The notes: generated by a model not told the origin, from the sequence alone. Counted from the first letter of the stretch, positions 15,391 through 25,397 are shown. The stretch: 64,000 nt of DNA from Pseudomonas sp. N3-W (GCF_024970185.1 NZ_CP103965.1:1670001-1734000); one strand, 5' to 3'. Made by a program: numbers and translations.

Positions 15391-17517
15391 ATGCTCGAAC
15401 AGGCTCAACGCGTCCTCAAGGACATCTTCGGCTACGACAGTTTTCGTGGCCGTCAGGGTGCAATCATTGAGCGCGTGGCCAATGGCGGCGACGCCCTGGT
15501 ACTGATGCCGACCGGTGGCGGCAAGTCCCTGTGCTTCCAGGTTCCGGCGCTGCTGCGTGAAGGCCTGGCGGTGGTGGTATCACCGTTGATCGCCTTGATG
15601 GACGACCAGGTTGCGACCCTTGAAGAACTGGGCGTCGCCGCCGCAGCGCTGAACTCGACATTGAGCGCCGAACAGCAACGCGACCTCGCCGCCCGGATCA
15701 AGCGCGGCGAAGTGAAAATGCTCTACCTGGCGCCCGAGCGCCTGGTGCAGCCGCGCATGCTGGCCTTCCTGCAGAGCCTGGACATTGCCCTGTTCGCCAT
15801 CGATGAAGCCCACTGCGTGTCGCAATGGGGCCACGATTTTCGCCGTGAATACCTGCAACTCGGGCAGTTGGCGGAGTTGTTCCCCAACGTCCCGCGCATC
15901 GCCCTGACCGCCACGGCCGACAAGCGTACCCGCGAAGAAATCGTCGACCGCCTGCATTTGCAGAACGCCGAGCGCTTCCTGTCAAGCTTCGACCGTCCGA
16001 ACATTTTCTACCGCATCGTGCCCAAGGAGCAGCCGCGCAAGCAGTTGCTGGCGTTCCTGGCCGAGCGACGCAGCGATGCCGGCATCGTCTATTGCCTGTC
16101 GCGAAAAAAAGTCGATGAAGTGGCGGTGTTTCTCAGCGAGCAGGGTTTCCCGGCGTTGCCGTACCACGCCGGCCTGCCCAACGAGACCCGGGCTCACCAC
16201 CAGAAGCGCTTCCTCAATGAGGAAGGCCTGATCATGGTCGCTACCGTGGCGTTCGGCATGGGCATCGACAAGCCCAATGTGCGCTTCGTCGCGCACCTGG
16301 ATTTGCCGAAATCCCTTGAGGCGTACTACCAGGAAACCGGTCGTGGAGGCCGTGACGGCTTGCCGGCGGACGCCTGGATGGCCTACGGCCTGCAAGACGT
16401 GGTGATGCTCAAGCAGATGCTGCAAAACTCTGAAGGTGACGAGCGGCACAAGCGTCTGGAGCAGCACAAGCTCGACGCCATGCTCTCGCTCTGCGAAGAA
16501 ACCCGCTGCCGTCGCCAGACGTTGCTGGCGTACTTCGACGAAGACATGCCCCAGCCATGCGGCCATTGCGACAACTGCGTCGATGGCGTGCAGACCTGGG
16601 ACGCCACCGAGCCGGCCCGGCAGGCGCTGTCGGCAATCTACCGCACTGGCCAGCGCTACGGCGTCGGCCATCTGGTGGACGTGTTGCTGGGCAAGGACAA
16701 CGAAAAAATCCGCAGCTTCGGCCACCAGCACCTGTCGGTGTATGGCGTCGGCAAGGCGCTGGGGGAGAGTGAGTGGCGCTCGTTGTTCCGTCAATTGGTT
16801 GCGCGCGGTCTGGCGGACATCGACCTCGAAGGTTATGGCGGTCTGCGTCTGAGTGACACCTGCCGGCCGCTGCTCAAGGGTGAAGTGACCCTGGAACTGC
16901 GTCGCGATCTCAAGCCGCAAACCACTGCGAAAAGCAGCAAGAGCCAAGCCAGCCAGCTGGTGCGTGGCGAAGAGCGCGAACAGTGGGAAGCCCTGCGCGC
17001 CCTGCGGCGCAAGCTTGCCGAAGAGCATGGCGTGCCACCGTACGTCATCTTTCCCGACTCCACGCTCCTGGAAATGCTTCGCAGCCAGCCAACGTCGCTG
17101 GCCGAAATGGCCACGGTCAGCGGTGTCGGCGCGCGCAAGCTGGAGCGTTATGGCGAGGCCTTCCTCGAAGTACTCGGCGGTCAGGTCGAGGCGCCGAAAG
17201 TGGTGGCCGACGTGCGCCACGAACTCATCACCCTGGCCCGCGCCGGCATGACCCCATTGCAGATTGCCGGTCAACTGCAATGCTCGGAAAAGAACGTCTA
17301 CACCATGCTCGCCGAGGCGATCGGCAAGCAGCAGTTGTCACTGGAGCAAGCACTGGACCTGCCGGAAGACCTGATGGGCGAAGTGCAGGACGCGTTCCTC
17401 GATGGCGAAGGCGAGCTGCCAGCCGTGGCCGAGATTGCCGCCCTGTTTGCCGGTCGGGTGCCAGAAGGGGTTCTGTACTGCGTGCGCGCGGCGCTGCAAT
17501 CGGAATTCGAGATGTGA
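15391..17517 (+). CDS. recQ: ATP-dependent DNA helicase RecQ
   Basis: 708 residues, a 3'-5' DNA helicase of recombination and fork repair. Walker A (TGGGKS, 41-46), DEAH box (138-141), the RecQ-specific aromatic loop ([10 protein letters not shown]) and arginine finger region (QETGRGGRD) are present. Zinc cysteines are at 373, 390, 393 and 396, with the RecQ spacing. A winged-helix RQC domain (about 405-520) and an HRDC domain (about 535-605) follow, then a further 90 residues with a helix-turn-helix-like stretch ([20 protein letters not shown]). Start ATG 15391 has GGAG 6 bp upstream; a longer frame exists but has no ribosome site. Confidence 0.95.
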   Translation: MLEQAQRVLKDIFGYDSFRGRQGAIIERVANGGDALVLMPTGGGKSLCFQVPALLREGLAVVVSPLIALMDDQVATLEELGVAAAALNSTLSAEQQRDLAARIKRGEVKMLYLAPERLVQPRMLAFLQSLDIALFAIDEAHCVSQWGHDFRREYLQLGQLAELFPNVPRIALTATADKRTREEIVDRLHLQNAERFLSSFDRPNIFYRIVPKEQPRKQLLAFLAERRSDAGIVYCLSRKKVDEVAVFLSEQGFPALPYHAGLPNETRAHHQKRFLNEEGLIMVATVAFGMGIDKPNVRFVAHLDLPKSLEAYYQETGRGGRDGLPADAWMAYGLQDVVMLKQMLQNSEGDERHKRLEQHKLDAMLSLCEETRCRRQTLLAYFDEDMPQPCGHCDNCVDGVQTWDATEPARQALSAIYRTGQRYGVGHLVDVLLGKDNEKIRSFGHQHLSVYGVGKALGESEWRSLFRQLVARGLADIDLEGYGGLRLSDTCRPLLKGEVTLELRRDLKPQTTAKSSKSQASQLVRGEEREQWEALRALRRKLAEEHGVPPYVIFPDSTLLEMLRSQPTSLAEMATVSGVGARKLERYGEAFLEVLGGQVEAPKVVADVRHELITLARAGMTPLQIAGQLQCSEKNVYTMLAEAIGKQQLSLEQALDLPEDLMGEVQDAFLDGEGELPAVAEIAALFAGRVPEGVLYCVRAALQSEFEM

Positions 17518-17591
17518 GTGACGTGGCGCAAGGATGTAACGATTCAGTGCCGGGCCACGCTTGCCTACAGCCGAAGCTCATGCTTAGCTGA

Positions 17592-17602
17592 CTAATAATT
17601 AG
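17592..17602. promoter_or_regulatory. Palindrome, possible MarR-type operator
   Basis: CTAATAATTAG is a perfect 11-base palindrome 33 bp upstream of the MarR-family gene, in an A+T-rich stretch that should hold its promoter. MarR/SlyA regulators often bind such sites next to their own gene. Binding is inferred. Confidence 0.35.
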
Positions 17603-17635
17603 TTTTATCTATTTCAGCCTAACCATGAGTGTTTT

Positions 17636-18070
17636 ATGCCGTTAACCGATCAACACCGCTTTGGCATGCAACTGGCCCAGATGTCTCGCGGCTGGCGTGC
17701 CGAGCTGGACCGCCGTCTGGCCGGCCTCGGCCTGTCCCAGGCGCGCTGGCTGGTGCTGCTGCACCTGGCCCGTTTCGAAGACGCACCAACCCAGCGCGAG
17801 CTGGCGCAAAGCGTCGGCGTCGAAGGCCCGACGCTGGCCCGTCTGCTCGACAGTCTGGAAGGCCAGGGCCTGGTGTTGCGCCAGGCCGTGGTGGAAGACC
17901 GCCGAGCCAAGAAAATCGTCCTCTGCGCCCCGGCGCTTCCGTTGATCGAACAAATTGAAACCATTGCCACCCAGCTGCGTCATGAGTTGTTCCAGGGCGT
18001 TGATGAGGCGGATTTGAAGGTGTGCATGCGTGTTCATGGGCACATTCTGGGCAATCTGGAAAAATCTTGA
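17636..18070 (+). CDS. MarR/SlyA-family transcriptional regulator
   Basis: 144 residues. Winged helix-turn-helix core: LSQARWLVLLHLARFEDAPTQRELAQSVGVEGPTLARLLDSLEGQGLV (about 35-85), wing with VVEDRRAKKIVL (about 88-100), flanked by dimer helices. Length and layout match MarR proteins. It sits between recQ and the FimV-like gene on the same strand, as I recall for P. aeruginosa PA3341. A palindrome in its upstream region may be an autoregulatory site. Ligand unknown. No redox-sensing cysteine pair is evident. Confidence 0.85.
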   Translation: MPLTDQHRFGMQLAQMSRGWRAELDRRLAGLGLSQARWLVLLHLARFEDAPTQRELAQSVGVEGPTLARLLDSLEGQGLVLRQAVVEDRRAKKIVLCAPALPLIEQIETIATQLRHELFQGVDEADLKVCMRVHGHILGNLEKS

Positions 18071-18137
18071 GGCACAACCACGGCGCAGTCTTTTGAGATA
18101 ACGCCCTGGGCAGACTATAAGAACTAGTACGCAATAA

Positions 18138-18164
18138 CGTGTTCGTACCGGATGTGCGAACACG
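18138..18164. repeat. Inverted repeat before the FimV-like gene
   Basis: CGTGTTCG and CGAACACG form an 8-bp stem around an 11-base loop, 34 bp before the FimV-like start. It could be an operator for the adjacent MarR regulator or a leader hairpin. No T-run follows. Confidence 0.45.
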
Positions 18165-18197
18165 AACAGGTTGGTTCTGGTTATCTAAGGGATGCTC

Positions 18198-19907
18198 ATG
18201 CTCGAGAGTTGGCAGGTGGTTTTACGGTGTTGCACCCGGTGGCTGCTGGTCGGTGGTGCCTTCACCTACTCGGCATTGGCGCCTGCCCTGGGCCTGGGTG
18301 ATATCACCCCGCACTCGGCGTTGAACCAGCCGTTCAGCGCCGATATTGCGCTGGTGGATGCCGCGGGTCTGGGGGAGGGCGACCTGTCGGTCAGTCTGGC
18401 GTCGGCCGATGAGTTCAGTCGTGCGGGTGTCGAGCGGCTGTTCTTTCTCAATAATCTCAAGTTCACCCCGATCCTGCGCGGCAACCGCCAGATGATCCGG
18501 GTGACCTCCAGTAAACCGGTCACCGAACCCTTTCTGAATTTCCTGGTGCAGCTCAATCAGCCGAACGGGCGTTTGTTGCGCGAGTACACGGTGCTGATCG
18601 ATCCGCCGGGCTCGCCGGGGATTGTGCCTGCCACCGACGAACCGACAGCGCGTTCCGATCTATCGCCGTTCCCGGCGGTTGAGCCCGCGACAGCGTCATC
18701 ACCCAATCCTCAAGGCAAGCGCGACGCTTCCGCGCCCGCGGCGAATGCCGCACCGTCGGCTACCGCTGCGGTCAATGACGAGGTGGCTGAGCAACTGGCC
18801 GCCAGCGTTCTGCAAAACCAGCAATTGCAAAAAACTATCGATGATTTGAATGCCCGGCTGTTGGCCCGGGACGCACAGATTGCCGACGGCAAAAAGCAGG
18901 TTGGCGAACTGCAAACCCGTCTTGCCGAACTCCAGCAGCCACCTGCCGCACCGGTTGTCGTGGCGCCGGCTCCGATCGTGGTCGAGCCGCAGGAGAGCAG
19001 CAACTGGCTGTTGATCACGGGCCTGTTGGCGCTGGCGTTACTGGTCCTGGGGTGGCTGTTCGTGCGCTGGCGTCAGCAGGGGCTCGCTCCATCCGAAACG
19101 CCGCCGGTGTCGGCGTCGCGACATGAGCCGGTGCTTGATCAACCTCCCGCGCCGCCCGGCGTGGTGCGATCCATCCCGCTGCAGCGTGATGATTCACCTG
19201 CCGGTGATGTGCTGGAAGGCGTGGGCATTTATCTGGCTTACGGCCGGTTTTCCGAAGCGGCCGGTCTGCTGCGCGAGGCGTTGACCAAGGAGCCACAACG
19301 CACCGATCTGGCCCTTCAACTGTTGGACGTGCTGGGCAAGCAGGGCGATGTGTCGGCGTATGAGGCGCAGGAAAACAGTCTGCGGGTGGCCGGGTTCGAT
19401 CCGCAGCAGCTTCATGACATTCGAAATCGTTACCCGAAGATGGAAAGCGCGGCGCCGGTGGCAGCCGTTCCTCCCGTAATCGTTGCGTCTGCCGAGACGC
19501 CGACATCAGGGACCGATGAGTTCCAGTTGAATCTGGACGAATTGTCCATGGATTCCAGCTGGGACTTGGTCAGCCCCACCCAGGAAACGGCCTCGACCCC
19601 GAAGCCGGTATTCACCTCGAGTTTGCATGTGTTACCCGAGGCGTCCGACGAGCCCGATCTGGAGTGGCTTGATGACCCTCAGGCCCCAATGCTGGATGAC
19701 GCTTTTCTCGATGAGTTCAGCGAGCCGAATCAGCCTCTGGCGCCGGAGCCTCATAAGCCAGACAACGCCGGCAAACTGGAACAGGCCCAGACCTGCATCG
19801 ATGATGGTGATCTGGACAGCGCCATCGAACTGCTCAACCAGTTGCTCAAGGAAGGCGACGAACCGCTCAAGCAAACGGCCCGCAATTTACTGGCCGGAAT
19901 CCGATAG
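18198..19907 (+). CDS. Orphan FimV-like membrane protein
   Basis: 569 residues with the architecture of FimV but shorter and without a LysM domain. In order: a signal/TM-like N-terminus, a beta-rich FimV N-terminal domain (about 35-135, LNQPFSADIALVDAAGL), a Pro/Ala linker, a coiled coil (about 194-248), a membrane helix (about 268-290, WLLITGLLALALLVLGWLFVRW), an acidic linker and a C-terminal TPR-like FimV cap (about 523-566, AQTCIDDGDLDSAIELLNQLL). FimV organises polar complexes and type IV pili. ATG 18198 is favoured because AAGGG ends 6 bp upstream. A second copy role is unknown; the neighbour is plpD. Confidence 0.75.
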   Translation: MLESWQVVLRCCTRWLLVGGAFTYSALAPALGLGDITPHSALNQPFSADIALVDAAGLGEGDLSVSLASADEFSRAGVERLFFLNNLKFTPILRGNRQMIRVTSSKPVTEPFLNFLVQLNQPNGRLLREYTVLIDPPGSPGIVPATDEPTARSDLSPFPAVEPATASSPNPQGKRDASAPAANAAPSATAAVNDEVAEQLAASVLQNQQLQKTIDDLNARLLARDAQIADGKKQVGELQTRLAELQQPPAAPVVVAPAPIVVEPQESSNWLLITGLLALALLVLGWLFVRWRQQGLAPSETPPVSASRHEPVLDQPPAPPGVVRSIPLQRDDSPAGDVLEGVGIYLAYGRFSEAAGLLREALTKEPQRTDLALQLLDVLGKQGDVSAYEAQENSLRVAGFDPQQLHDIRNRYPKMESAAPVAAVPPVIVASAETPTSGTDEFQLNLDELSMDSSWDLVSPTQETASTPKPVFTSSLHVLPEASDEPDLEWLDDPQAPMLDDAFLDEFSEPNQPLAPEPHKPDNAGKLEQAQTCIDDGDLDSAIELLNQLLKEGDEPLKQTARNLLAGIR

Positions 19908-19926
19908 TCCGATCACGACAATCCTC

Positions 19927-20029
19927 TGCGGGAGCGGGCTTGCTCCGGGCGGCGTTCCGACGAAAGCGGTGTGTCATTCAGCAGTGATGTCAACTGACAC
20001 AGCGCCTTCGCGACCGCAGCTCCCACGGG
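19927..20029. repeat. Diverged REPIN (class A)
   Basis: TGCGGGAGCGGGCTTGCTC at the left and GCGACCGCAGCTCCCACGG at the right form imperfect inverted arms. It occupies the gap between the convergent FimV-like and plpD genes. Confidence 0.65.
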
Positions 20030-20045
20030 GCAATTGGTGCTTCTA

Positions 20046-22235
20046 CTAGAACGTCTGCCCCAGATTCAGATAAACCGCCTGCTCGTCCGCATCGTTAAAG
20101 CCATAGCTGAAGTTCAGCGGCCCCAGCGGCGTGTCGAAGCCGATGAACACGCTGGCGGCATTGATGTAGCCGCTGTCGAATTCATTGTCGTTGTTCCACG
20201 CCCGGCCTCGCTCAAGAGAGCCGCCGATGTACAGCGGAAAGTCCAGTGGCAGGTAGGAGCGCGGCGTCAGGCGGCGGTAGTAGACGCCGCGCATCAGGCT
20301 GATGTTCTGTCCGGAAATCGCATCCTCGCGAAAGCCCGACAACTGCCGCGCACCGCCCAACAGGAAGCTGGAGGTCACCACATTGGCATTGTCCAGGGTG
20401 CGGCCGTAGCGTCCGCCGAGAATGAACGTGTTCGGGCCGCTGCTCAGCGCCTTGTCCAGTTTGAACTCCCACTGTCGGTAACGAGTGTCCGAGCCCAGCC
20501 CTGGTTCGAACTCGCGCAAGGCCAGACCGATGTCTTCGCCGGTATGCGGGAAATACACGTTATCCAGTGAGTCGAACGAATATTTGAGCTGATAGAAGCC
20601 CTCGTTGAAGCTCTCGCTGGGCAGGTTCTGATCGCCGATGCGCACGTCGGCCTTGCCCCAGGCTTCGCCGACGCCAAAGCGGATCTCGCCGCTGTTACCG
20701 ATCTGCCGGCCCACGTTGAGTCCGAACCCGTAACGTTCGACGCGGTACTGGGCGATGGGGTCGTTGTCCAGAATCGACTCGACGTTTTGTGCTTCAAACG
20801 AGGCATAAGGCGCGATGAAATAGCGTGATCCAACGTCAAGCGGCTGATAAAACTCGCTATACAGCTCTTGCTTGTCGCCGATTTGCGCCCGAGTCAGCCA
20901 TTCGGCGCCAAGGTGGTTGATGCCGTTCACCCGGTAACTGGCGCCGAGGTTGAAGGCGCTGTCGCCACGCATGTCGTCCGAGAGATTCAGCCCCACCCGC
21001 AAGTAGTCGGTGCCGCTGCGCTTGCCACGAGCGGTGATGACCAGGGTGTGATTCTCGCCTTTGTGTACGACGCGATATTGCACCTGCTCAAAGTAATCCA
21101 GGCCGTACAAGGTGCCCATGTCGGTCTGCAGGCGACCGAGGTCCAGCGGTTCGCCGACGTTTTGCCGGATGTAGTAGCGGATCACGTCGTCGCCGACTTT
21201 CGAATTGTTCTCCACCTTGATTGCGGTAATGATCGGTGTGCGCTGGCTCGGCGCCCGTGCGGCCGTCAGTTCTTCGTCTTGCGCACGCGTGGGCTTGAGG
21301 CGTGCCAGACGTGCTTCGAGAATCTTTGTGGCACGGTAGCCGGCATCGATCATTTCCTGCGCCCGCCCGAAGTCGGTCGCGCTGAAGCTTGCCAGCGATG
21401 GCTGGATCAGCACATCGTCCTTGTGCAGTGCTGCCAGTTGTTCTTCGGAATTGCGCCGGGTCATCAGGGTGATGGACTGGTTCAACACATCAATCACGGT
21501 AGTCAGCTGTTTGCGGCTGCGCAGCGGGGTGCCGATATCGACCACGATGGCGACATCGACGCCCATCTCCCGTGCCACGTCCAGCGGGATGTTGTCGGTC
21601 ATGCCGCCGTCCACCAGCAGGCGGCCGTCCAGTTCGACCGGAGCGAACACCGCCGGGATCGACATGCTGGCGCGGATCACCTGAGGCAGATGGCCTTTGC
21701 GAAACACCACTTTTTCGCCACTGGCGATGTCGGTGGCCACGGCGCGGAACGGTATCGGCAGTTTGTCGAAATCGCGGGTGTCACTGGCGTGGGCGAGCAG
21801 GCTTTCCAGCAGCAGCGCCAGGTTCTGCCCCTGAATCACCCCCAGCGGCAGGCCCAGGCTGCCGTCATCGCGGAAGCTGAGTTTCTGTTTCACCAGGAAA
21901 TCCCGGTCATCCTGCTTGCGCCGGAACGGCACGTCTTCGCGGGGCGGAGCATCGGACAACGCCTGCTGCCAGTCGATGTTGAGTGCGAGTTTTTCCAGCT
22001 CATCGATCTTGTAGCCAGAGGCGTACAGGCCGCCAACCACCGCGCCCATGCTGGTACCGGCAATCGCATCGATCTTGATGCCTTGTTCTTCGAGGGCCTT
22101 GAGTACGCCGATGTGTGCCAGGCCGCGGGCGGCGCCACCGGACAGCACCAGGCCGATTTTCGGCCGGGGCGCATCGGTGGCGTATACGATCAAGGGAAAG
22201 AGGCAAAGCAGCAGACAGGACAACAAACGGCGCAT
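20046..22235 (-). CDS. plpD: PlpD-type patatin phospholipase, type Vd autotransporter
   Basis: 729 residues. A signal peptide (1-20) precedes a patatin lipase domain (about 25-310): oxyanion hole GGAARG (33-38), nucleophile Ser62 in GTSMG, and the catalytic Asp209 in DGG. Next is a POTRA domain (about 335-405, AIKVENNSKVGDDVIRYYIRQ) and a 16-strand-type barrel to the end, closing in phenylalanine (LNLGQTF). This is the type Vd layout of P. aeruginosa PlpD, a lipase passed through its own barrel. The neighbourhood (recQ, MarR, FimV-like) also matches. Convergent with the FimV-like gene. Confidence 0.92.
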   Translation of the reverse strand: MRRLLSCLLLCLFPLIVYATDAPRPKIGLVLSGGAARGLAHIGVLKALEEQGIKIDAIAGTSMGAVVGGLYASGYKIDELEKLALNIDWQQALSDAPPREDVPFRRKQDDRDFLVKQKLSFRDDGSLGLPLGVIQGQNLALLLESLLAHASDTRDFDKLPIPFRAVATDIASGEKVVFRKGHLPQVIRASMSIPAVFAPVELDGRLLVDGGMTDNIPLDVAREMGVDVAIVVDIGTPLRSRKQLTTVIDVLNQSITLMTRRNSEEQLAALHKDDVLIQPSLASFSATDFGRAQEMIDAGYRATKILEARLARLKPTRAQDEELTAARAPSQRTPIITAIKVENNSKVGDDVIRYYIRQNVGEPLDLGRLQTDMGTLYGLDYFEQVQYRVVHKGENHTLVITARGKRSGTDYLRVGLNLSDDMRGDSAFNLGASYRVNGINHLGAEWLTRAQIGDKQELYSEFYQPLDVGSRYFIAPYASFEAQNVESILDNDPIAQYRVERYGFGLNVGRQIGNSGEIRFGVGEAWGKADVRIGDQNLPSESFNEGFYQLKYSFDSLDNVYFPHTGEDIGLALREFEPGLGSDTRYRQWEFKLDKALSSGPNTFILGGRYGRTLDNANVVTSSFLLGGARQLSGFREDAISGQNISLMRGVYYRRLTPRSYLPLDFPLYIGGSLERGRAWNNDNEFDSGYINAASVFIGFDTPLGPLNFSYGFNDADEQAVYLNLGQTF

Positions 22236-22306
22236 CTTGGATCTCGGGGCGAACGATAAAGGCAGCTATTATAGCGGCGCTGTCTAGCTCAGGAGTTCCA
22301 GCAATC

Positions 22307-22594
22307 ATGTCCATGCATAAACCGGAAATCGTCATCACCTATTGCACGCAATGCCAGTGGCTGTTGCGCGCCGCCTGGCTGGCTCAGGAGCTGCTCAGCA
22401 CCTTTGGCGATGATTTGGGCAAAGTCTCGCTGGTGCCCGGCACCGGTGGAGTCTTCCATATTTTTTGTGACGAGGTGCAAATCTGGGAGCGAAAGGCCGA
22501 TGGCGGTTTCCCCGAGGCCAAGGTATTGAAGCAGCGGGTCCGGGATCAGATCGACCCGGACCGCGACTTGGGGCACAACGACCGCACTCAGTGA
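22307..22594 (+). CDS. SelT/SelW/SelH-family redox protein
   Basis: 95 residues with the thioredoxin-like SelW pattern: IVITYCTQCQW near the N-terminus (Cys at the position of selenocysteine in the animal protein, CxxC form), then LAQELLSTF and the late GGVFHIF and WERKADGGFPEAK blocks. Small cytosolic redox protein of unknown substrate. AGGAG lies 11 bp before ATG 22307. It diverges from plpD and its last 7 bp overlap the convergent EamA gene. Confidence 0.85.
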   Translation: MSMHKPEIVITYCTQCQWLLRAAWLAQELLSTFGDDLGKVSLVPGTGGVFHIFCDEVQIWERKADGGFPEAKVLKQRVRDQIDPDRDLGHNDRTQ

Positions 22595-23481
22595 GACGCG
22601 GCCTCGGCGGCCACGGTCTTCTTGCTGACGCCGCCCGATAGCCAACTGGAAACGACGATGGCGACGATGATCAACACGCCGCCGATCAACATGCGCGGCG
22701 TCGGATTTTCATTGAACAGCAACCAGGCAACGGTGATGCCGTAAACCGGTTCCAGGGCAAACACCACGGCGGCTGTCCTGGCCTTGATCACCGCCAGGCT
22801 GGCGACGAAGAGGCTATGAGCCAGGCCGGTGCAGAACACGCCGAGCAGGCCGATCCACAGCCAGTCGAGGGCGCGTACTTCACTTAGCTGTGGCGCCGCC
22901 ACCGGCAGCAGGCACAGCGCCACCACCACGTTCTGACACAACGCGGCCTGCACCGGCGCGATGCGTGCGGAGCTGGCGCGGTTCGTCAGCGATAACAGCG
23001 CAAACAGCAACCCGGAGCCCACGGCCCACAGCAGGCCAATGGTTGCACCACTGGCCAGATCGAACGCCGGGGTGACCAGCACCAGACCGATGCTGACCAG
23101 CACCACCAGCAGGATTTCATTGGCGCGAATACGTTCGCGGAAGATCAGCCCTTCGAGGATCACGGTGAATGCCGGGAAACTGGCGAACCCCAGGGTCGCA
23201 ATCGCCACACCCGCAACCTTGACCGCAATGAAGAAACTCACCCAGTGCCCGGCCAGCAGCAAGCCGCTGAGCAGCAGGCGGCGCCAGTCCACGGCCTCAA
23301 GTTTTTGCCAGCGGGTGTTGCTGGCGAAGCGGGTGAAAAACGCCAGGGCCAGCACCGCGAATGCAGCCCGGCCGAAAACGATAACGGCGGGCGAAGCGGC
23401 GGCGAGTTTGCCGAACACGCCGGTCAGGCCAAACATCAGTGCGCCGATATGCAGGGCGCCAAGGGCGGTACGGGGAGTCAT
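22588..23481 (-). CDS. EamA/DMT-superfamily transporter
   Basis: 297 residues with ten membrane segments in two EamA repeats (ALHIGALMFGLTGVFGKLAA opens the first; FALEPVYGITVAWLLFNENPTPRMLIGGVLI is the typical C-terminal block). Start ATG 23479-23481 has AAGGA 5 bp upstream; the open frame extends 89 codons further upstream but those residues are basic and unlike EamA. It lies directly downstream of an AraC regulator on the same strand, which may control it. Overlaps the SelW gene tail to tail by 7 bp. Substrate unknown. Confidence 0.85.
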   Translation of the reverse strand: MTPRTALGALHIGALMFGLTGVFGKLAAASPAVIVFGRAAFAVLALAFFTRFASNTRWQKLEAVDWRRLLLSGLLLAGHWVSFFIAVKVAGVAIATLGFASFPAFTVILEGLIFRERIRANEILLVVLVSIGLVLVTPAFDLASGATIGLLWAVGSGLLFALLSLTNRASSARIAPVQAALCQNVVVALCLLPVAAPQLSEVRALDWLWIGLLGVFCTGLAHSLFVASLAVIKARTAAVVFALEPVYGITVAWLLFNENPTPRMLIGGVLIIVAIVVSSWLSGGVSKKTVAAEAASH

Positions 23482-23617
23482 TGCAGTCCTTGATAACAAA
23501 CGAACATTGGGTCGTGCATTGAATCGCGCTACGGCATGCCGTGTCTGTCGGCAAACTATCGACTTTTGTCGTAAGACTCGCATCTGATGCCACACCGCAA
23601 TCCCACAGGTTTTGTAT

Positions 23618-24373
23618 TCAGGCATTGACTGCGCGCCGCAATTCGCCAGGCGTCGAACCAAACTCGCGCAACACCGCCGCCGCAAACGCACTCTGCGAGC
23701 CATAACCGACCCGACTGGCGATCTCGCCGATGGGCAGTGCCGATTCACGCAACAAATTCACCGCGATGTGCAATCGGCGGCTGCGAATATAGTCCATCGG
23801 CGTCTGCCCGCACTCGGCCACAAACCGTGCGTGCAAGCGGGCGCTGGACAGGCCGGCGAGGCGCGCCAGATCCGCCACTTGCAGCGGGTAGGCGGCGTAT
23901 TGATCGATGTGCGCATTCAGTGCCGCGTACGGCAGGCGCCGTCCACCGATGAGGTCAGGCTTGATGTTGTTGAGGCTGGCCAACAACAACACCGCACCTT
24001 GCCGGGCAATCAGTGGGTCATCGACCTGACTGCCCGCCAGCCAACTGACCAGCTGACTCTGCCCGGCGTCCAGCGGCAACCGGCCAGCCGTATCGAGCAA
24101 GCGCCGACTGGCATCGGCGTGTTCGCCAAGCGACTCGCTCACCCACTGGTCACTCGGCACGTCCAGCACCAGGCAGCGACTGCCGTTGGCGCTGCCACAA
24201 GCATGGTGAAAACCCGAGGGCACCACGACAAAACTCTGCTGCACCACCTGACTGCCACGACCATCGACCTCGAAATCCAGCGCGCCCGAGAGCCCGAACA
24301 CCAGTTGGGCGTGGTCATGGCTGTGGACGATCAGGTCGTTGCTGTATTGGCGCAGCGTGAGGATCGGTCTCAT
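23618..24373 (-). CDS. AraC-family regulator
   Basis: 251 residues: an N-terminal cupin sensing domain (about 10-75, with HSHDHAQLVFGLSG) and a C-terminal double helix-turn-helix (about 155-248; LQVADLARLAGLSSARLHARFVAECGQTPMDYI, then IGEIASRVGYGSQSAFAAAV). Start ATG 24371-24373 has GGGAG 7 bp upstream; the longer open frame overlaps a REP and is rejected. It is transcribed toward the EamA gene 136 bp away, the probable target. Ligand unknown. Confidence 0.85.
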   Translation of the reverse strand: MRPILTLRQYSNDLIVHSHDHAQLVFGLSGALDFEVDGRGSQVVQQSFVVVPSGFHHACGSANGSRCLVLDVPSDQWVSESLGEHADASRRLLDTAGRLPLDAGQSQLVSWLAGSQVDDPLIARQGAVLLLASLNNIKPDLIGGRRLPYAALNAHIDQYAAYPLQVADLARLAGLSSARLHARFVAECGQTPMDYIRSRRLHIAVNLLRESALPIGEIASRVGYGSQSAFAAAVLREFGSTPGELRRAVNA

Positions 24374-24397
24374 CGCGGTCTCCCGGGCAAGGCTCAT

Positions 24398-24422
24398 GGG
24401 GCGCGAGCAAGCCCGCTCCCCC
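24398..24422. repeat. Single REP
   Basis: A lone inverted-repeat unit, GGGCGCGAGC..GCCCGCTCCC, in the 176-bp gap between the divergent AraC and LpxH-like genes. Confidence 0.55.
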
Positions 24423-24549
24423 AGGTAACTGGGTTGCCAGTCTACACCGGGTCGGCGATGGCTCGCGCTGTCACGGGATTGACTCGCCACTGTCATGGGC
24501 AATTAACCGGCCCGGCGCAAGCTTGTAAAAACATCGCAGAGGGTCGCCC

Positions 24550-25365
24550 ATGACCAGCGCCGAGCTCGCCAAACCCAGTCGTAAGCAACGTGTGCGGACC
24601 TTGTGGATTTCTGATGTGCATCTGGGCACGCGGGATTGTCAGGCCGAACACCTGTCGCAGTTTCTCAAGGGGTATCACGCTGACAAGATCTACCTGGTGG
24701 GCGACATCATCGACGGCTGGAAGCTGCGCGGCGGCATGTACTGGCCCCAGGCGCACACCAACGTGATCCGCCGTTTGCTGACCATGAGCAAACGCGGCAC
24801 CGAGGTGATTTATGTCACCGGCAACCACGACGAATTCCTGCGCCGCTATTCGAAACTGATTCTGGGCAATATCCAGTTGGTGGACGAAGCCGTGCACGTA
24901 ACCGCCGATGGACGACACCTGCTGGTGATCCACGGCGACCAGTTCGACGTGATCACCCGGTACCACCGTTGGCTGGCGTTTCTCGGTGACTCGGCCTACG
25001 AATTCACCCTGACTCTCAACCGCTGGCTCAACCACTGGCGCGCTCGTTATGGCTACGGCTACTGGTCGCTGTCGGCCTACCTCAAGCACAAGGTGAAAAC
25101 TGCCGTCAGTTTCATCAGCGATTTCGAAGAAGCCATTGCCCATGAGTGCGTCAAACGCGGGTTGCACGGCGTGGTGTGCGGGCACATTCACCATGCCGAG
25201 ATTCGCAAGGTGGGCGAAGTGGACTACCTCAACTGTGGCGATTGGGTGGAATCATGCACGGCGCTGATCGAGCATTGGGACGGGTCGATCGAGTTGTATC
25301 GACTGGCCGATGCTCAGGCGCGGGAGGCTGAGTTGAAGGCGGTGAAGGTCGTTGAGCCTGCATAA
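24550..25365 (+). CDS. LpxH-like metallophosphoesterase (UDP-diacylglucosamine diphosphatase family)
   Basis: 271 residues of calcineurin-like phosphoesterase. Metal motifs in order: SDVHLG (about 20-25), GDIIDGW (about 51-57), GNHD (about 91-94), HGDQFD (about 119-124), and GHIHHAE (near 210), all as in LpxH relatives. It carries extra helices between the last two motifs, as in the LpxH2-type group, whose members are often not the essential lipid A enzyme. AGAGGG lies 9 bp before the ATG. Role in lipid A synthesis is possible but the genuine lpxH could be elsewhere. Confidence 0.8.
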   Translation: MTSAELAKPSRKQRVRTLWISDVHLGTRDCQAEHLSQFLKGYHADKIYLVGDIIDGWKLRGGMYWPQAHTNVIRRLLTMSKRGTEVIYVTGNHDEFLRRYSKLILGNIQLVDEAVHVTADGRHLLVIHGDQFDVITRYHRWLAFLGDSAYEFTLTLNRWLNHWRARYGYGYWSLSAYLKHKVKTAVSFISDFEEAIAHECVKRGLHGVVCGHIHHAEIRKVGEVDYLNCGDWVESCTALIEHWDGSIELYRLADAQAREAELKAVKVVEPA

Positions 25366-25397
25366 ACTTTCAGAGGTGTTCTGACTGGACTGGCCTC

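Noticed and set aside
17526-17563. CGTGGC/GCCACG pairing after recQ as terminator
   Set aside because: The loop is long, stem short and no T-run follows.
20868-22259. 463-residue plus-strand open frame opposite plpD
   Set aside because: Shadow frame; plpD has all patatin and barrel features.
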